In this document: one piece after another, positions 13,837 to 22,049 of the stretch | Layout of the letters: every line of letters begins with the position of its first letter | How positions within the stretch are numbered: position 1 is the first letter of the stretch | DNA from: an uncultured Brachyspira sp. | Lineage (GTDB): Bacteria; Spirochaetota; Brachyspiria; Brachyspirales; Brachyspiraceae | Assembly (NCBI RefSeq): GCF_910578695.1 | Contig: NZ_CAJTQJ010000033.1 | Coordinates: 1-27,222 of the forward strand | Length of the DNA stretch: 27,222 nucleotides | Direction: 5' to 3' | Notes under the pieces: model-generated | What the model saw: only the letters and a program-made list of their open reading frames with translations | Database searches by the model: none | Told to the model about the DNA's origin: nothing | Made by a program: the position numbers and the translations under genes

Positions 13837-14964
13837 ATGGCAGAAAAAAGAGATTATTATGAAGTATTAGGAGTGGCAAAAACTGCTTCTAATGAAGAAA
13901 TAAAAAAAGCATATAGAAAATTGGCTATGCAGTATCACCCAGATAGAAATCCGGGAAATAAAGAGGCTGAAGATAAGTTTAAAGAAGCTACAGAGGCTTA
14001 TGAGATTTTATCTGATGATAAGAAACGTGCTCAATATGATCAATTTGGTTTTCAAGGCGTTCATAGTGATTTTGCAGATGCTTACGGCAGGGGCGGATTT
14101 GATTTTTCATCTATGTTCGGAGGCGGCGGATTTGGAGATTTAGATGATATATTTAGTTCGCTTTTCGGAGGCGGTTTTTCAGGAAGAGGGGCAAGGGCAC
14201 AAAGACGCGGTAATGATATAAGACATGATATTACTTTATCTTTAGAAGATGCCGTTTTTGGTAAAAAAATGGAAATCAAATTGGATAAAAATAATACCTG
14301 CGATATTTGTAATGGTACAGGGGCAGAACCCGGAACTAAAACTCAAACATGTCCTACCTGCGGAGGAAGCGGCGAAGTGAGAATGACTCAGGGTTTCTTC
14401 AGCGTAAGAAAAACTTGCAGCAGATGTAATGGAAGCGGTTCAATAGTAACAGAACCATGTAAAAAATGCAGAGGAACAGGAACTGTAAAAAAAACAAAAA
14501 CTATTTCAGTTAATATTCCAAAAGGTATAGATGATAATACTCAGCTTAGAGTAAGCGGAGAAGGAGAAGCTATAGGGGGAGGAACTGCAGGAGATTTATA
14601 TTTATATATACATGTGAGTCCTCATACTCATTTTGTAAGAGATGGAATGGATTTAATAACTGAAGTTGGAATTAATATAGCACAGGCAGTATTAGGAGCT
14701 GATATTTATATACAAACTTTAGATAATAAAAAAGTAAAAATAAAAATACCTGCAGGAACTAATAGCGGTCAGGTATTTAAATTGAAAGGAAGCGGTGCAT
14801 CTCATATAAATAGAGCGGGCAGGGGAGATTTATTTGTTATAGTAAATATTGATGTTTCTTCTAAATTATCATCGGAAGAGAAAAAGCTGTTTGCAGAGCT
14901 TAAAAAAGTTATGCCTGAAAATAATGAACCTGTTTTAAGAAAGCCTAATAGAACTAATTGGTGA
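13837..14964 (+). CDS. dnaJ: Hsp40 co-chaperone DnaJ
   Basis: The 375-residue protein is a complete type I DnaJ. The J domain covers residues 1-70 with HPD at 34-36. A Gly/Phe-rich region follows (about 74-125, GRGGFDFSSMFGGGGFGDL). The zinc domain has four CxxCxGxG units: CDICNGTG (from residue 155), CPTCGGSG, CSRCNGSG and CKKCRGTG. Then comes the C-terminal substrate-binding region. It stimulates the DnaK ATPase and delivers clients. GAGGAT lies before the ATG. It is separated from dnaK by 2.7 kb of accessory genes and a terminator, so it must have its own promoter, which is not clear in the sequence. Confidence 0.98.
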   Translation: MAEKRDYYEVLGVAKTASNEEIKKAYRKLAMQYHPDRNPGNKEAEDKFKEATEAYEILSDDKKRAQYDQFGFQGVHSDFADAYGRGGFDFSSMFGGGGFGDLDDIFSSLFGGGFSGRGARAQRRGNDIRHDITLSLEDAVFGKKMEIKLDKNNTCDICNGTGAEPGTKTQTCPTCGGSGEVRMTQGFFSVRKTCSRCNGSGSIVTEPCKKCRGTGTVKKTKTISVNIPKGIDDNTQLRVSGEGEAIGGGTAGDLYLYIHVSPHTHFVRDGMDLITEVGINIAQAVLGADIYIQTLDNKKVKIKIPAGTNSGQVFKLKGSGASHINRAGRGDLFVIVNIDVSSKLSSEEKKLFAELKKVMPENNEPVLRKPNRTNW

Positions 14965-14972
14965 TTATTATT

Positions 14973-15021
14973 AAATATTAGAATTAATTTAATTGATAAT
15001 TACTAATTAATTCTAATATTT
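14973..15021 (+). terminator. 17-bp perfect inverted repeat after dnaJ
   Basis: AAATATTAGAATTAATT (14973-14989) and its exact complement at 15005-15021 flank a 15-nt loop, followed on the plus strand by TATTTTATTTT. The repeat overlaps the end of the minus-strand glycosyltransferase (stop at 14984-14986), so the hairpin also forms in that mRNA, in its last codons. Confidence 0.7.
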
Positions 15022-16063
15022 TATTTTCATTTTGCATTTCATCTATTGAAGGCATAAATATATTATATGATTTTTGATGCTCGGATATCTTTTTTATTTT
15101 TGATATTATTGATATTGGATTTTTAGAATCATATATCAATGCATTCTTGTTATCTGATACTATTTCAGCTGATGAACTTTTAGAATCTATTATAGGCAGT
15201 GTTTTATAATGCCAAGCTGCTATTAATTGAGTATAGAAAGAATCTTTTATATTATGTATTATCATAGCATTAGAAGTTTCTATTGCATTAGCTATACTAT
15301 AATTATCATTTTCATCTGCAAACTCTACATATTGTTCTATTGATAATTTATTTATATTTTCTTTCAATTCTTTATCATATCCTATAATTTTTAATTTATA
15401 TATATCATCGCTTTCTTTCAAATACTCTGCATAAGCTGCTGTACATTTAAAAATACTGTCTTCTTTATTATAAAAAATAACTATTGATTTATCCTTTTCT
15501 TTTTTGCCGTTATGTATAAATATATAAGGAGAAAAATAGGGCTGTATCACATTGATATTTTTTATATCATTATGTAAATACAATAGTCTTTCCTTTATTT
15601 TAATACTACCGCATATTATCATATCTATATTACAGGTATGTTCATAATCTAATTTAATAAGTCTTTTATCTGTTAATTTAGTTTTATTATATTTGCTTTC
15701 TTCAAAATATAAATGATTTTGAAAATTAAGTGCATACCATACAATTAAAGGCAATTTATTTATTCTTTTTTTTATTAGAATATTTTTAGTTATAGAGGCT
15801 ATTATATTCATAGGAAAATCTACAGCCATAACGACATCAGCATTTTCAGCTAATTTTGCTATATTTTTTGCTTCTTTATTGAAAAATAATGATGACAGAT
15901 GTTTTCTTGTTATATAGGCTGGGAAATTTTTAGGAAATGATTTAGAAAATACTGTAACTTTTATTCCAGATTTATATAAATAGTCTGTCATATTAAACAT
16001 AAATTGATTAGATTTATTTTTTATATCATTAGCATTTGATATCAGTATAATAATTTCTTTCAT
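14984..16063 (-). CDS. GT-B glycosyltransferase (group 1/GT4-like)
   Basis: The 359-residue protein has an N-terminal Rossmann-like half (KEIIILISNANDIKNKSNQF, then KSGIKVTVFSK and ADVVMAVDFP) and a C-terminal half with YKLKIIGYDKEL, VEFADEN, then a helix ending in SNAMIIHNIKDSFYTQLIAA and KTLPIIDSKSSSAEIVSDN. That last part corresponds to the donor-binding region of GT4 enzymes, where the E in xxAEIV sits at the nucleotide-sugar. The overall match is to glycosyltransferase group 1 proteins, but the usual EGFGL motif is not obvious, so the family is diverged. The start ATG (16061-16063) has CGGATAA upstream, as does the GT2 gene. It is convergent with dnaJ and divergent from the TPR gene. Confidence 0.75.
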   Translation of the reverse strand: MKEIIILISNANDIKNKSNQFMFNMTDYLYKSGIKVTVFSKSFPKNFPAYITRKHLSSLFFNKEAKNIAKLAENADVVMAVDFPMNIIASITKNILIKKRINKLPLIVWYALNFQNHLYFEESKYNKTKLTDKRLIKLDYEHTCNIDMIICGSIKIKERLLYLHNDIKNINVIQPYFSPYIFIHNGKKEKDKSIVIFYNKEDSIFKCTAAYAEYLKESDDIYKLKIIGYDKELKENINKLSIEQYVEFADENDNYSIANAIETSNAMIIHNIKDSFYTQLIAAWHYKTLPIIDSKSSSAEIVSDNKNALIYDSKNPISIISKIKKISEHQKSYNIFMPSIDEMQNENKILELISNYQLN

Positions 16064-16133
16064 TTTTTATCCGCATAATTAAAATATAACAAATCCAATT
16101 CCGATATAATTTAGTAATAAATAAGGACTTGTT

Positions 16134-18893
16134 ATGAAAATAAATAAAATTTTATTTGTAATTTTCTTTGTATATATTTCGGCATATTCAAGAGATATTT
16201 TACAATATCATACTCCTATGAATGACAGAAATATTAATATTACTTTAGAAAGCATATCAGTAAATACGAATAAAATTACTATAGATGCTAATAGTCAGTA
16301 CAATTTAAATAAAGAATTGGATAAGGTTAGAAAATTTATAGATGACGGTAATTTTTTTAATGCTGTAAATTTATGTAATTCTATTGAAACTAATTATATG
16401 AATTATTATGAAATATATTATTTGAGAGGGCTTTCATATTTTAGAAGGGCAGATTTATATTATGCTTCTTTAGATTTTAATAAAATTTTATCATTATATG
16501 TAGATGAAGAGAATCAGGATAAAGTTTACAGACTTATATTTGATTTTTTTAATACTATTAATGAATATGAAGAAACCTTAAAAGTATGTATTACAGCTTA
16601 TAAAATGACTGATAATCCTTATTGGCTTTTTTTGGCAGGCAATTCATCTTTAAAAAACGCAGATGTAAAAAGTGCTGATTATTATTTTAAGGAATGTTTG
16701 AAAAAAGATATATCTTATGCTAATGAGGGATTTGGAGATTTGAATTTACTAAATAAGCAGTATGATGAAGCTCTTAATAGCTATAAAAAAGTTAGATATG
16801 TAAATAATGATGATAAAATTAGAATTCAAAGTAAGATAAGCAATGCTTCAGTAAAAAGAGAAATTGAAATATGGAATAAAAGTTTCCAGCAGAAAGATTA
16901 TAATAATGCTATGAGTATATTACAGAATATATCTTCATATTCTTTGGACTATCCTGAAATAACAGTAGCTACAGCTAAAACTTATTTTGCTTTGGAAGAT
17001 TATAATAACTCTAAAAATATATTAATAAAGTTTATTGAATCTGTGAAAGATTTTGATGAGGCTTATGCTATATTGGCACAAATATATCTTTATGAGAAAA
17101 ATGAAACTGAGGCTATAAAAATATTAGAAAAAGGATTAGAATATACATACAATAAACCAAGATTATATGAAACATTTGCCTCTATGCTTTATAATGCAGG
17201 ATATATTTATTATCCTGATAAAATAATATCGCAGATTATTAATTTATATAATATTTCTGATGAGAATAAGATTGATTATAGTAAAAGTTTGATAAGACAA
17301 AAGAAATATGATGAGGCTTCTAAATTACTTAAAAGTGCAGAATTATATAAAGATGAGGTTTCTAAATTATTAAATAGTATAGAATGCAATAAAATATTGG
17401 ATAAGGCAGCAGAGTTTAATCAGAAAAACTATTATGTTAATTTGATGCAGATGCTTTCCAGATACAGATTTGATGGAAATGAAGAACAGATTAGAATAGG
17501 GTATATTGCTGATGCTTATTATAATTTAGGTTCTATAGATAAAGCTATAGATATATTGAAAGAGGCTTTTAATGCCGATATTATAAGTATTAATAATGTT
17601 TTTCTGCTTAGAAGATTATTGAATATTAGGGCTTCTGACAATGATACATCAGCTTATCAAAAAGAGAGAGATGCTATAGATATAACAGCAACTGAGTATT
17701 GGGAAGAGGAATTAAAACTGCATTTAAATTTGGTTACTGACAGAATATTTGAGTTTATGAAATTTAATCAATTTGATGAGGCTTTATCTTATATATCTGA
17801 ATTGAGAAATAAAAATTATGATGTTGCATATATAAAGCAAATAGAATCAACAGTTTACGGACTTTATTCTGCTTATCTATATAAGAATAAAAAATATGAA
17901 GAAGCGTATAAAACTGTTTCTTTAGCTTTTGAAAGAAATAGAAATAATTATGATGCTATTGCTATTAAAAATGAAATGGATGTGAATTCATATTTAAGTT
18001 CTATAGGTTATTATGATAATATAAATGCTTATATTAGTTTATCATCTACTATGAAAGAAATTTTGAGAATTTCTCCTGCCTATATAGAAAATAGAATAAA
18101 ATTAGCTGAAGCGTATATTAGAGAATATAATTTAGAAGGATTTAATATAATTAATAATATTACTGATTATATTAATATAAATGGAGGGAAAGATTTATTA
18201 TTAGGAAGAGGGTATAATAAAGCATATTTATATGATTATTCTATTTCCTGCTATGATAGAGCTTCTAAATATATTACTGTTAATCCTATATATATAGCAG
18301 AAAATTATATTAATTTAGAAAATAATAATATTTCATCTGATGAGATTTCAAAGTTATTAAATAAAAATATTAATAATGCAGATACGCTTTATGCCGTTTC
18401 AAAACTTTATACAAAGATTGGTAATTATAATAATGCTATGAATACGATTAATAATGCTTTATCTATTGATGACAGTAATTTAAATTATCTGTATCAAAGA
18501 GGCTCTATTAATGAAATTATGGGCAATACAAAATCTGCATTAAATGATTATGAGAAGGTTCTTAAGATAAATAAAAATTATGCTGCTGCCAATTACAAGC
18601 TTGCAGAAATTTATTTAAACAATTTAAAAAATGATATGAATGCTGAAACTTATGCATTAAATTATTTAGCATTAATTCCTGATGATTACAGCGGTTATGA
18701 ACTTCTAGGAAGAATATATAAAGCTAGGGCAGAAAAATATATAGATAAAAATACAAAAACTTTACTTAAAGAAGCATTGAGTAATTATGAAGCTGCACTT
18801 AATAAAGCAGTATGGGGAAAAGATTTTAATGCCAGAAAAATGATAGCCGAAGAAATTGAATATTTACAAAATGAGATATTAGAATATAAATAA
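16134..18893 (+). CDS. Secreted TPR-repeat protein (919 aa)
   Basis: A signal peptide is present (MKINKILFVIFFVYISAYSR, cleavage probably around residues 18-20). The remainder is mostly helical tetratricopeptide repeats. Recognisable units include YYLRGLSYFRRADLYYASLD (near residue 98), FGDLNLLNKQYDEALNSYKK, DEAYAILAQIYLYEKNETEA, LYAVSKLYTKIGNYNNAMNT and YLYQRGSINEIMGNTKSALN. No catalytic domain is seen. TPR proteins in the periplasm or at the membrane usually act as scaffolds in envelope assembly, but the partner is unknown. AAGGA is six bases before the ATG. The gene ends only six bases before the end of the convergent kinase gene, with no clear terminator between. Confidence 0.88.
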   Translation: MKINKILFVIFFVYISAYSRDILQYHTPMNDRNINITLESISVNTNKITIDANSQYNLNKELDKVRKFIDDGNFFNAVNLCNSIETNYMNYYEIYYLRGLSYFRRADLYYASLDFNKILSLYVDEENQDKVYRLIFDFFNTINEYEETLKVCITAYKMTDNPYWLFLAGNSSLKNADVKSADYYFKECLKKDISYANEGFGDLNLLNKQYDEALNSYKKVRYVNNDDKIRIQSKISNASVKREIEIWNKSFQQKDYNNAMSILQNISSYSLDYPEITVATAKTYFALEDYNNSKNILIKFIESVKDFDEAYAILAQIYLYEKNETEAIKILEKGLEYTYNKPRLYETFASMLYNAGYIYYPDKIISQIINLYNISDENKIDYSKSLIRQKKYDEASKLLKSAELYKDEVSKLLNSIECNKILDKAAEFNQKNYYVNLMQMLSRYRFDGNEEQIRIGYIADAYYNLGSIDKAIDILKEAFNADIISINNVFLLRRLLNIRASDNDTSAYQKERDAIDITATEYWEEELKLHLNLVTDRIFEFMKFNQFDEALSYISELRNKNYDVAYIKQIESTVYGLYSAYLYKNKKYEEAYKTVSLAFERNRNNYDAIAIKNEMDVNSYLSSIGYYDNINAYISLSSTMKEILRISPAYIENRIKLAEAYIREYNLEGFNIINNITDYININGGKDLLLGRGYNKAYLYDYSISCYDRASKYITVNPIYIAENYINLENNNISSDEISKLLNKNINNADTLYAVSKLYTKIGNYNNAMNTINNALSIDDSNLNYLYQRGSINEIMGNTKSALNDYEKVLKINKNYAAANYKLAEIYLNNLKNDMNAETYALNYLALIPDDYSGYELLGRIYKARAEKYIDKNTKTLLKEALSNYEAALNKAVWGKDFNARKMIAEEIEYLQNEILEYK

Positions 18894-18899
18894 TATAAA

Positions 18900-19724
18900 T
18901 CAAAGTAAATGAAGTCTGTTTTCTATGGATATGCCGTAAACTATATCATCATTATATTTAATGGATTCTTTAACTGAATTATATATAAATTCAGCAGATT
19001 TTTTTAATGCATTTTCTATGCTGTCTCCTTTCAATATATATCCTAAAAGAGAAGAACTAAAAGCATCTCCTGTTCCCGGTATGCTTATATCTATTTTAGG
19101 ATAATAGATTGATGCTGTATTATCATTTTGATAGTATAAGCATCCTATATCTTTATCTTTAATGACACTTGTAACTATTACTGCTTTAGGTCCCATTTTT
19201 GAAAGCTCTTCAGCCATATTGCGGGCTTCTTCTTCTTTATATTCTATAGACGGATCTTTATCTAATAATATTGCAAGCTCTGTTATATTCGGAGTAACTA
19301 TATCAGCATATTTTATCATTTCTTTCATAGAGTTTACATGTTTATCAGACATAGAGGGGTAAAGCTTTCCATTATCTCCAAGTATAGGGTCTATTAGAAT
19401 TATATTTACATCAAAATGTTTTATTATATCCTTTACAATTAAAGACTGTTTTTCTGATGATATCCAGCCTAAATAAAAAGCATCAAATTTAGGATTTCTT
19501 ATTTTCAATTCTTCTACTATCTTTTCAAGCGGTTCAGTTAAATCAAAAGCATAAAAAGAATCAAAAGCAGTATGATTAGATAATATAGTGCTCACAAGAG
19601 GAGATACTTTTATGCCTAAATATGATAGGATAGGTATATTAATCGTTAAAGATGCTTTACCGTATGCACATAAATCATTAAGAAGCAGTACATTGAAATT
19701 GTTTTTATTATTCATATCTATCAT
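18900..19724 (-). CDS. pdxY: Pyridoxal/pyridoxamine kinase (PfkB/ribokinase-fold)
   Basis: The 274-residue protein has the pyridoxal-kinase layout: VLLLNDLCAYGKASLTINIP near the N-terminus, IDPILGDNGKLYP (about 111-123), ADIVTPNITELAILL (140-154) and the anion-hole/catalytic motif GTGDAFSSSLLGY (217-229, with Asp220 as base). These enzymes phosphorylate the 5'-hydroxyl of B6 vitamers with ATP. PdxY/PdxK is the best match; the thiamin-pathway kinase ThiD is a related alternative, so the gene symbol is tentative. The ATG overlaps the TGA of the upstream 74-residue gene as ATGA (19721-19724), so translation is probably coupled. Another in-frame Met lies three codons later. Confidence 0.85.
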   Translation of the reverse strand: MIDMNNKNNFNVLLLNDLCAYGKASLTINIPILSYLGIKVSPLVSTILSNHTAFDSFYAFDLTEPLEKIVEELKIRNPKFDAFYLGWISSEKQSLIVKDIIKHFDVNIILIDPILGDNGKLYPSMSDKHVNSMKEMIKYADIVTPNITELAILLDKDPSIEYKEEEARNMAEELSKMGPKAVIVTSVIKDKDIGCLYYQNDNTASIYYPKIDISIPGTGDAFSSSLLGYILKGDSIENALKKSAEFIYNSVKESIKYNDDIVYGISIENRLHLL

Positions 19725-19945
19725 TTAAATATAATAAGAGATTCTCTGTCAGCAAGTACTTTATATCCTGCCACCTGTGCAAAATATGAAAATTGATCCA
19801 AACTTATATCATATAATTCTTCTATTTCTTCTTTAGTAACTTTCATTTTTTTATTTCCTAATAAAAAAGAATTAAGTTCAAATCCGCTGCTTCCAAATTT
19901 TCTTTCAATCTCGCTTTGAAATGGGTTCTTTTTACTTTTTCTCAT
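19721..19945 (-). CDS. Small protein of unknown function coupled to the B6 kinase (74 aa)
   Basis: A 74-residue basic-to-acidic protein beginning MRKSKKNPFQSEIERKFGSS, with a KVTKEEIEELYDISLDQFSY segment and a short C-terminal strand (YKVLADRESLIIFK). There are no cysteines, no membrane segment and no recognised family. The ATG at 19943-19945 has GGAG nine bases upstream, and a TTGAAA-17-TATTAT promoter lies at 19975-20003. Its stop overlaps the start of the kinase gene, so the two form one transcription unit. The coupling suggests equal synthesis of both proteins. Confidence 0.75.
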   Translation of the reverse strand: MRKSKKNPFQSEIERKFGSSGFELNSFLLGNKKMKVTKEEIEELYDISLDQFSYFAQVAGYKVLADRESLIIFK

Positions 19946-19974
19946 AATATATTACTCCAATAATACATTTTCAT

Positions 19975-20003
19975 ATAATATCATATAAAATTTTTTTTTT
20001 CAA
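19975..20003 (-). promoter_or_regulatory. Promoter of the 74 aa-B6 kinase operon
   Basis: On the minus strand TTGAAA (19998-20003), 17 bp with a poly-A run, TATTAT (19975-19980), 29 bp before the ATG. Confidence 0.6.
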
Positions 20004-20119
20004 TTACAAATTTTTATTAAAAAATTAAAATATTTTTTAGTGCAGAATCAAAAATTATATAAATATTATTCTTTTAGATTTTTGTTATTGCTAGCGATAA
20101 ACTTTTTATTGTTAATAAT

Positions 20120-20177
20120 AAAAATTATGGGCTTTGATACTCTGCCATTCTATGAATGTCAGACGCTCATAATTTTT
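20120..20177. other. Long composite hairpin downstream of the ankyrin gene
   Basis: The outer arms AAAAATTATGGGC (20120-20132) and GCTCATAATTTTT (20165-20177) pair over 13 bp with one G-U. Inside, CTGCCATT (20142-20149) pairs with AATGTCAG (20155-20162) with one mismatch. Both ends are A- or T-rich, so it can act as a bidirectional terminator; it may back up the terminator at 20226-20264. Confidence 0.65.
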
Positions 20178-20225
20178 ATAATTTAATTTATAAGCTGCTT
20201 GTTTATCTTTATTATTACCAATAAA

Positions 20226-20264
20226 AAACTTGTTTGTTAGTTAGATCCTGCCATTTACAAGTTT
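20226..20264 (-). terminator. Terminator of the 541-residue ankyrin gene
   Basis: AAACTTGT (20226-20233) pairs with ACAAGTTT (20257-20264). On the minus strand the stem ends in TTTTTTAT. It begins 13 bases past the stop codon of the ankyrin gene. The loop has AATGGCAG on the minus strand. Confidence 0.6.
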
Positions 20265-20276
20265 AATCATAAAAAT

Positions 20277-21902
20277 TTAGTTTCTATTTCTTTGAGCTTT
20301 TTTTAGAATACCTGTAATCCCTCTAAGTTTAAGTATTTCTGCTTGATTTAAAGCAGTTTCACCATAGTCATTTTTAATATTTACATCAGCTCCTTTTTCT
20401 ACTAGAAATTTAACAAATGGTTCAGCAAACCTTGATCCTGATGTTGAACAAGCCCAAATTAAAGAAGTGTATCCATTGTAATCTTGTGCATTTATATCAG
20501 CACCTTTTTCTAATAATAATTCAGCTAATTTTATACGCTTTTCTTGAAAATTTTTATTATTAAAATTACCTTCGCTCATACCAAGATATATCAAAGGAGT
20601 GTACAATCCTTCATTCTTTATGTTTACATCTGCTCCTTGCTCTATTAAAAAATTAGCTATTTCAAAGTCTCTTATACCTAAAAGCCTTTCACCCATACTA
20701 TCAAGAGTTTTATTTAAAGCAGTGTATCCTTCATCATCTTGTGCATTTATATCGGCTTTTTTTGAAACTAAATATTTTATCACATCTATATTTCTATTTC
20801 TATACTTACATGCTGATATTAAAGCAGTACTTCCAGATGCTTGAAAGTTTACATCAGCACCTTTTTCCGCTAATAATTTTACTGTTTCTAAATTATTTAC
20901 AGCAAGCATTAAGGCAGTACTTCCGTCATTATTAACAGCATTTATATCTGCATTTTTTTGTATTAGAAGTTCTATCACTTTTGTATTATGAGTTTCTGCG
21001 GCATATATTAAAGGCGTATTTCCATTATCATCTCTTACATTTATATCGGCGCCATTATTTATTAAAAATTCAGCAGTGCCGGATTCATAATGATGTCTAT
21101 CTAATGACAATAATAGAGGAGTTACTACTCTGCTATATTCAGATTCATAATGGGTTTTGGCATTTACATCAGCTCCTTTTTCAACCAAAAATTTAACCAT
21201 ATCATAGTCATTTCTTGAAGCAGCTATCATTAAAGGAGTATAATCATAATAATCATCATCATAATTATAACCATAATTATAATCATAATCGCAACTGCAA
21301 TCATTATAACTTCCATTTTCTATTCTTGTTTCTAAGTCAAAACCATTTTCTACTAATACTTTAAATATTTCTTTATTTCGTTTCCAGTATGATGAATCTG
21401 CATAAGATATGCTAAGAAGAGATTCTCTGTAATTATCTTTAGTATTTACATCAGCACCGTATTTTATCAATAAATTAAGTATTTTTATAGCATTTTCTTG
21501 TATAAAACTATTATGCTTAATACTATAATATAATACTGTTTTTCCTGTATTATCTTTAATTTTTACATCGGCGCCATTTTCTAATAAAAATTTAACCATT
21601 TCATAATTTGTATTTCCAGCAGTATACATTAATGCTGTAGCACCTATTTTATCTTTAGTATTTACATCAGCACCATTTTCTATAAGTAATTTTACAATAT
21701 CATCATATCTTTCTATAGAAGCAGCCATTAAGAGAGTTCTATCATCATCAAAATCTAATGTATTGGGATTTGCACCTTTATCCAAATATAATTTAACTTT
21801 TTCTATATCATTATTTTCTACAGCAGAAATAAGCGATTCATCTAAAGTTTTAGAATATAAAAGAATATTAAACAAAAATAATATAATAAATACTTTTTTC
21901 AT
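20277..21902 (-). CDS. Secreted ankyrin-repeat protein (541 aa)
   Basis: The protein starts with a signal peptide (MKKVFIILFLFNILLYSKTL) and continues with about thirteen ankyrin repeats, such as DDIVKLLIENGADVNTKDKI, TALMYTAGNTNYEMVKFLLE and TPLIYAAETHNTKVIELLIQ. One loop, about residues 200-222, is expanded into an acidic Asp/Tyr-rich stretch with a CSC pair (DCSCDYDYNYGYNYDDDYYD), a possible metal-binding or sticky surface loop. It should be periplasmic or surface-exposed. Ankyrin repeats bind proteins, so an interaction role is likely but the target is unknown. Expression should be strong: perfect consensus promoter (21932-21960) and an AGGGG ribosome-binding site five bases before the ATG. 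It is a single-gene unit with its own terminator. Confidence 0.92.
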   Translation of the reverse strand: MKKVFIILFLFNILLYSKTLDESLISAVENNDIEKVKLYLDKGANPNTLDFDDDRTLLMAASIERYDDIVKLLIENGADVNTKDKIGATALMYTAGNTNYEMVKFLLENGADVKIKDNTGKTVLYYSIKHNSFIQENAIKILNLLIKYGADVNTKDNYRESLLSISYADSSYWKRNKEIFKVLVENGFDLETRIENGSYNDCSCDYDYNYGYNYDDDYYDYTPLMIAASRNDYDMVKFLVEKGADVNAKTHYESEYSRVVTPLLLSLDRHHYESGTAEFLINNGADINVRDDNGNTPLIYAAETHNTKVIELLIQKNADINAVNNDGSTALMLAVNNLETVKLLAEKGADVNFQASGSTALISACKYRNRNIDVIKYLVSKKADINAQDDEGYTALNKTLDSMGERLLGIRDFEIANFLIEQGADVNIKNEGLYTPLIYLGMSEGNFNNKNFQEKRIKLAELLLEKGADINAQDYNGYTSLIWACSTSGSRFAEPFVKFLVEKGADVNIKNDYGETALNQAEILKLRGITGILKKAQRNRN

Positions 21903-21931
21903 ATATACCCCTATAGTGCTTATTGCATATA

Positions 21932-21960
21932 ATTATATTATAATAATTATTTTCTGTCAA
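21932..21960 (-). promoter_or_regulatory. Perfect consensus promoter of the 541-residue ankyrin gene
   Basis: On the minus strand TTGACA (21955-21960), exactly 17 bp, TATAAT (21932-21937), giving a leader of about 23 nt. Confidence 0.8.
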
Positions 21961-22049
21961 TTAAAGCTATTTTTATTCTTTATATTAAGATATTATTTAT
22001 AATTTTTATTAACAATAGTAAAATAATGACAGATAAATAAAAAACTGCA

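Larger units (their letters stand above)
19946..20276. other. Gene-free region between two minus-strand units
   Basis: The 331 bases hold the promoter of the small protein-kinase operon (19975-20003), a 16-bp quasi-palindrome TTATTGCTAGCGATAA (20085-20100), a long composite hairpin (20120-20177) and the terminator of the ankyrin gene (20226-20264). No ORF with a ribosome-binding site is seen. Confidence 0.7.

Noticed and set aside
20599..21196. Several plus-strand ORFs opposite the 541-residue ankyrin gene
   Set aside because: These are antisense shadows of repeat-coding DNA.
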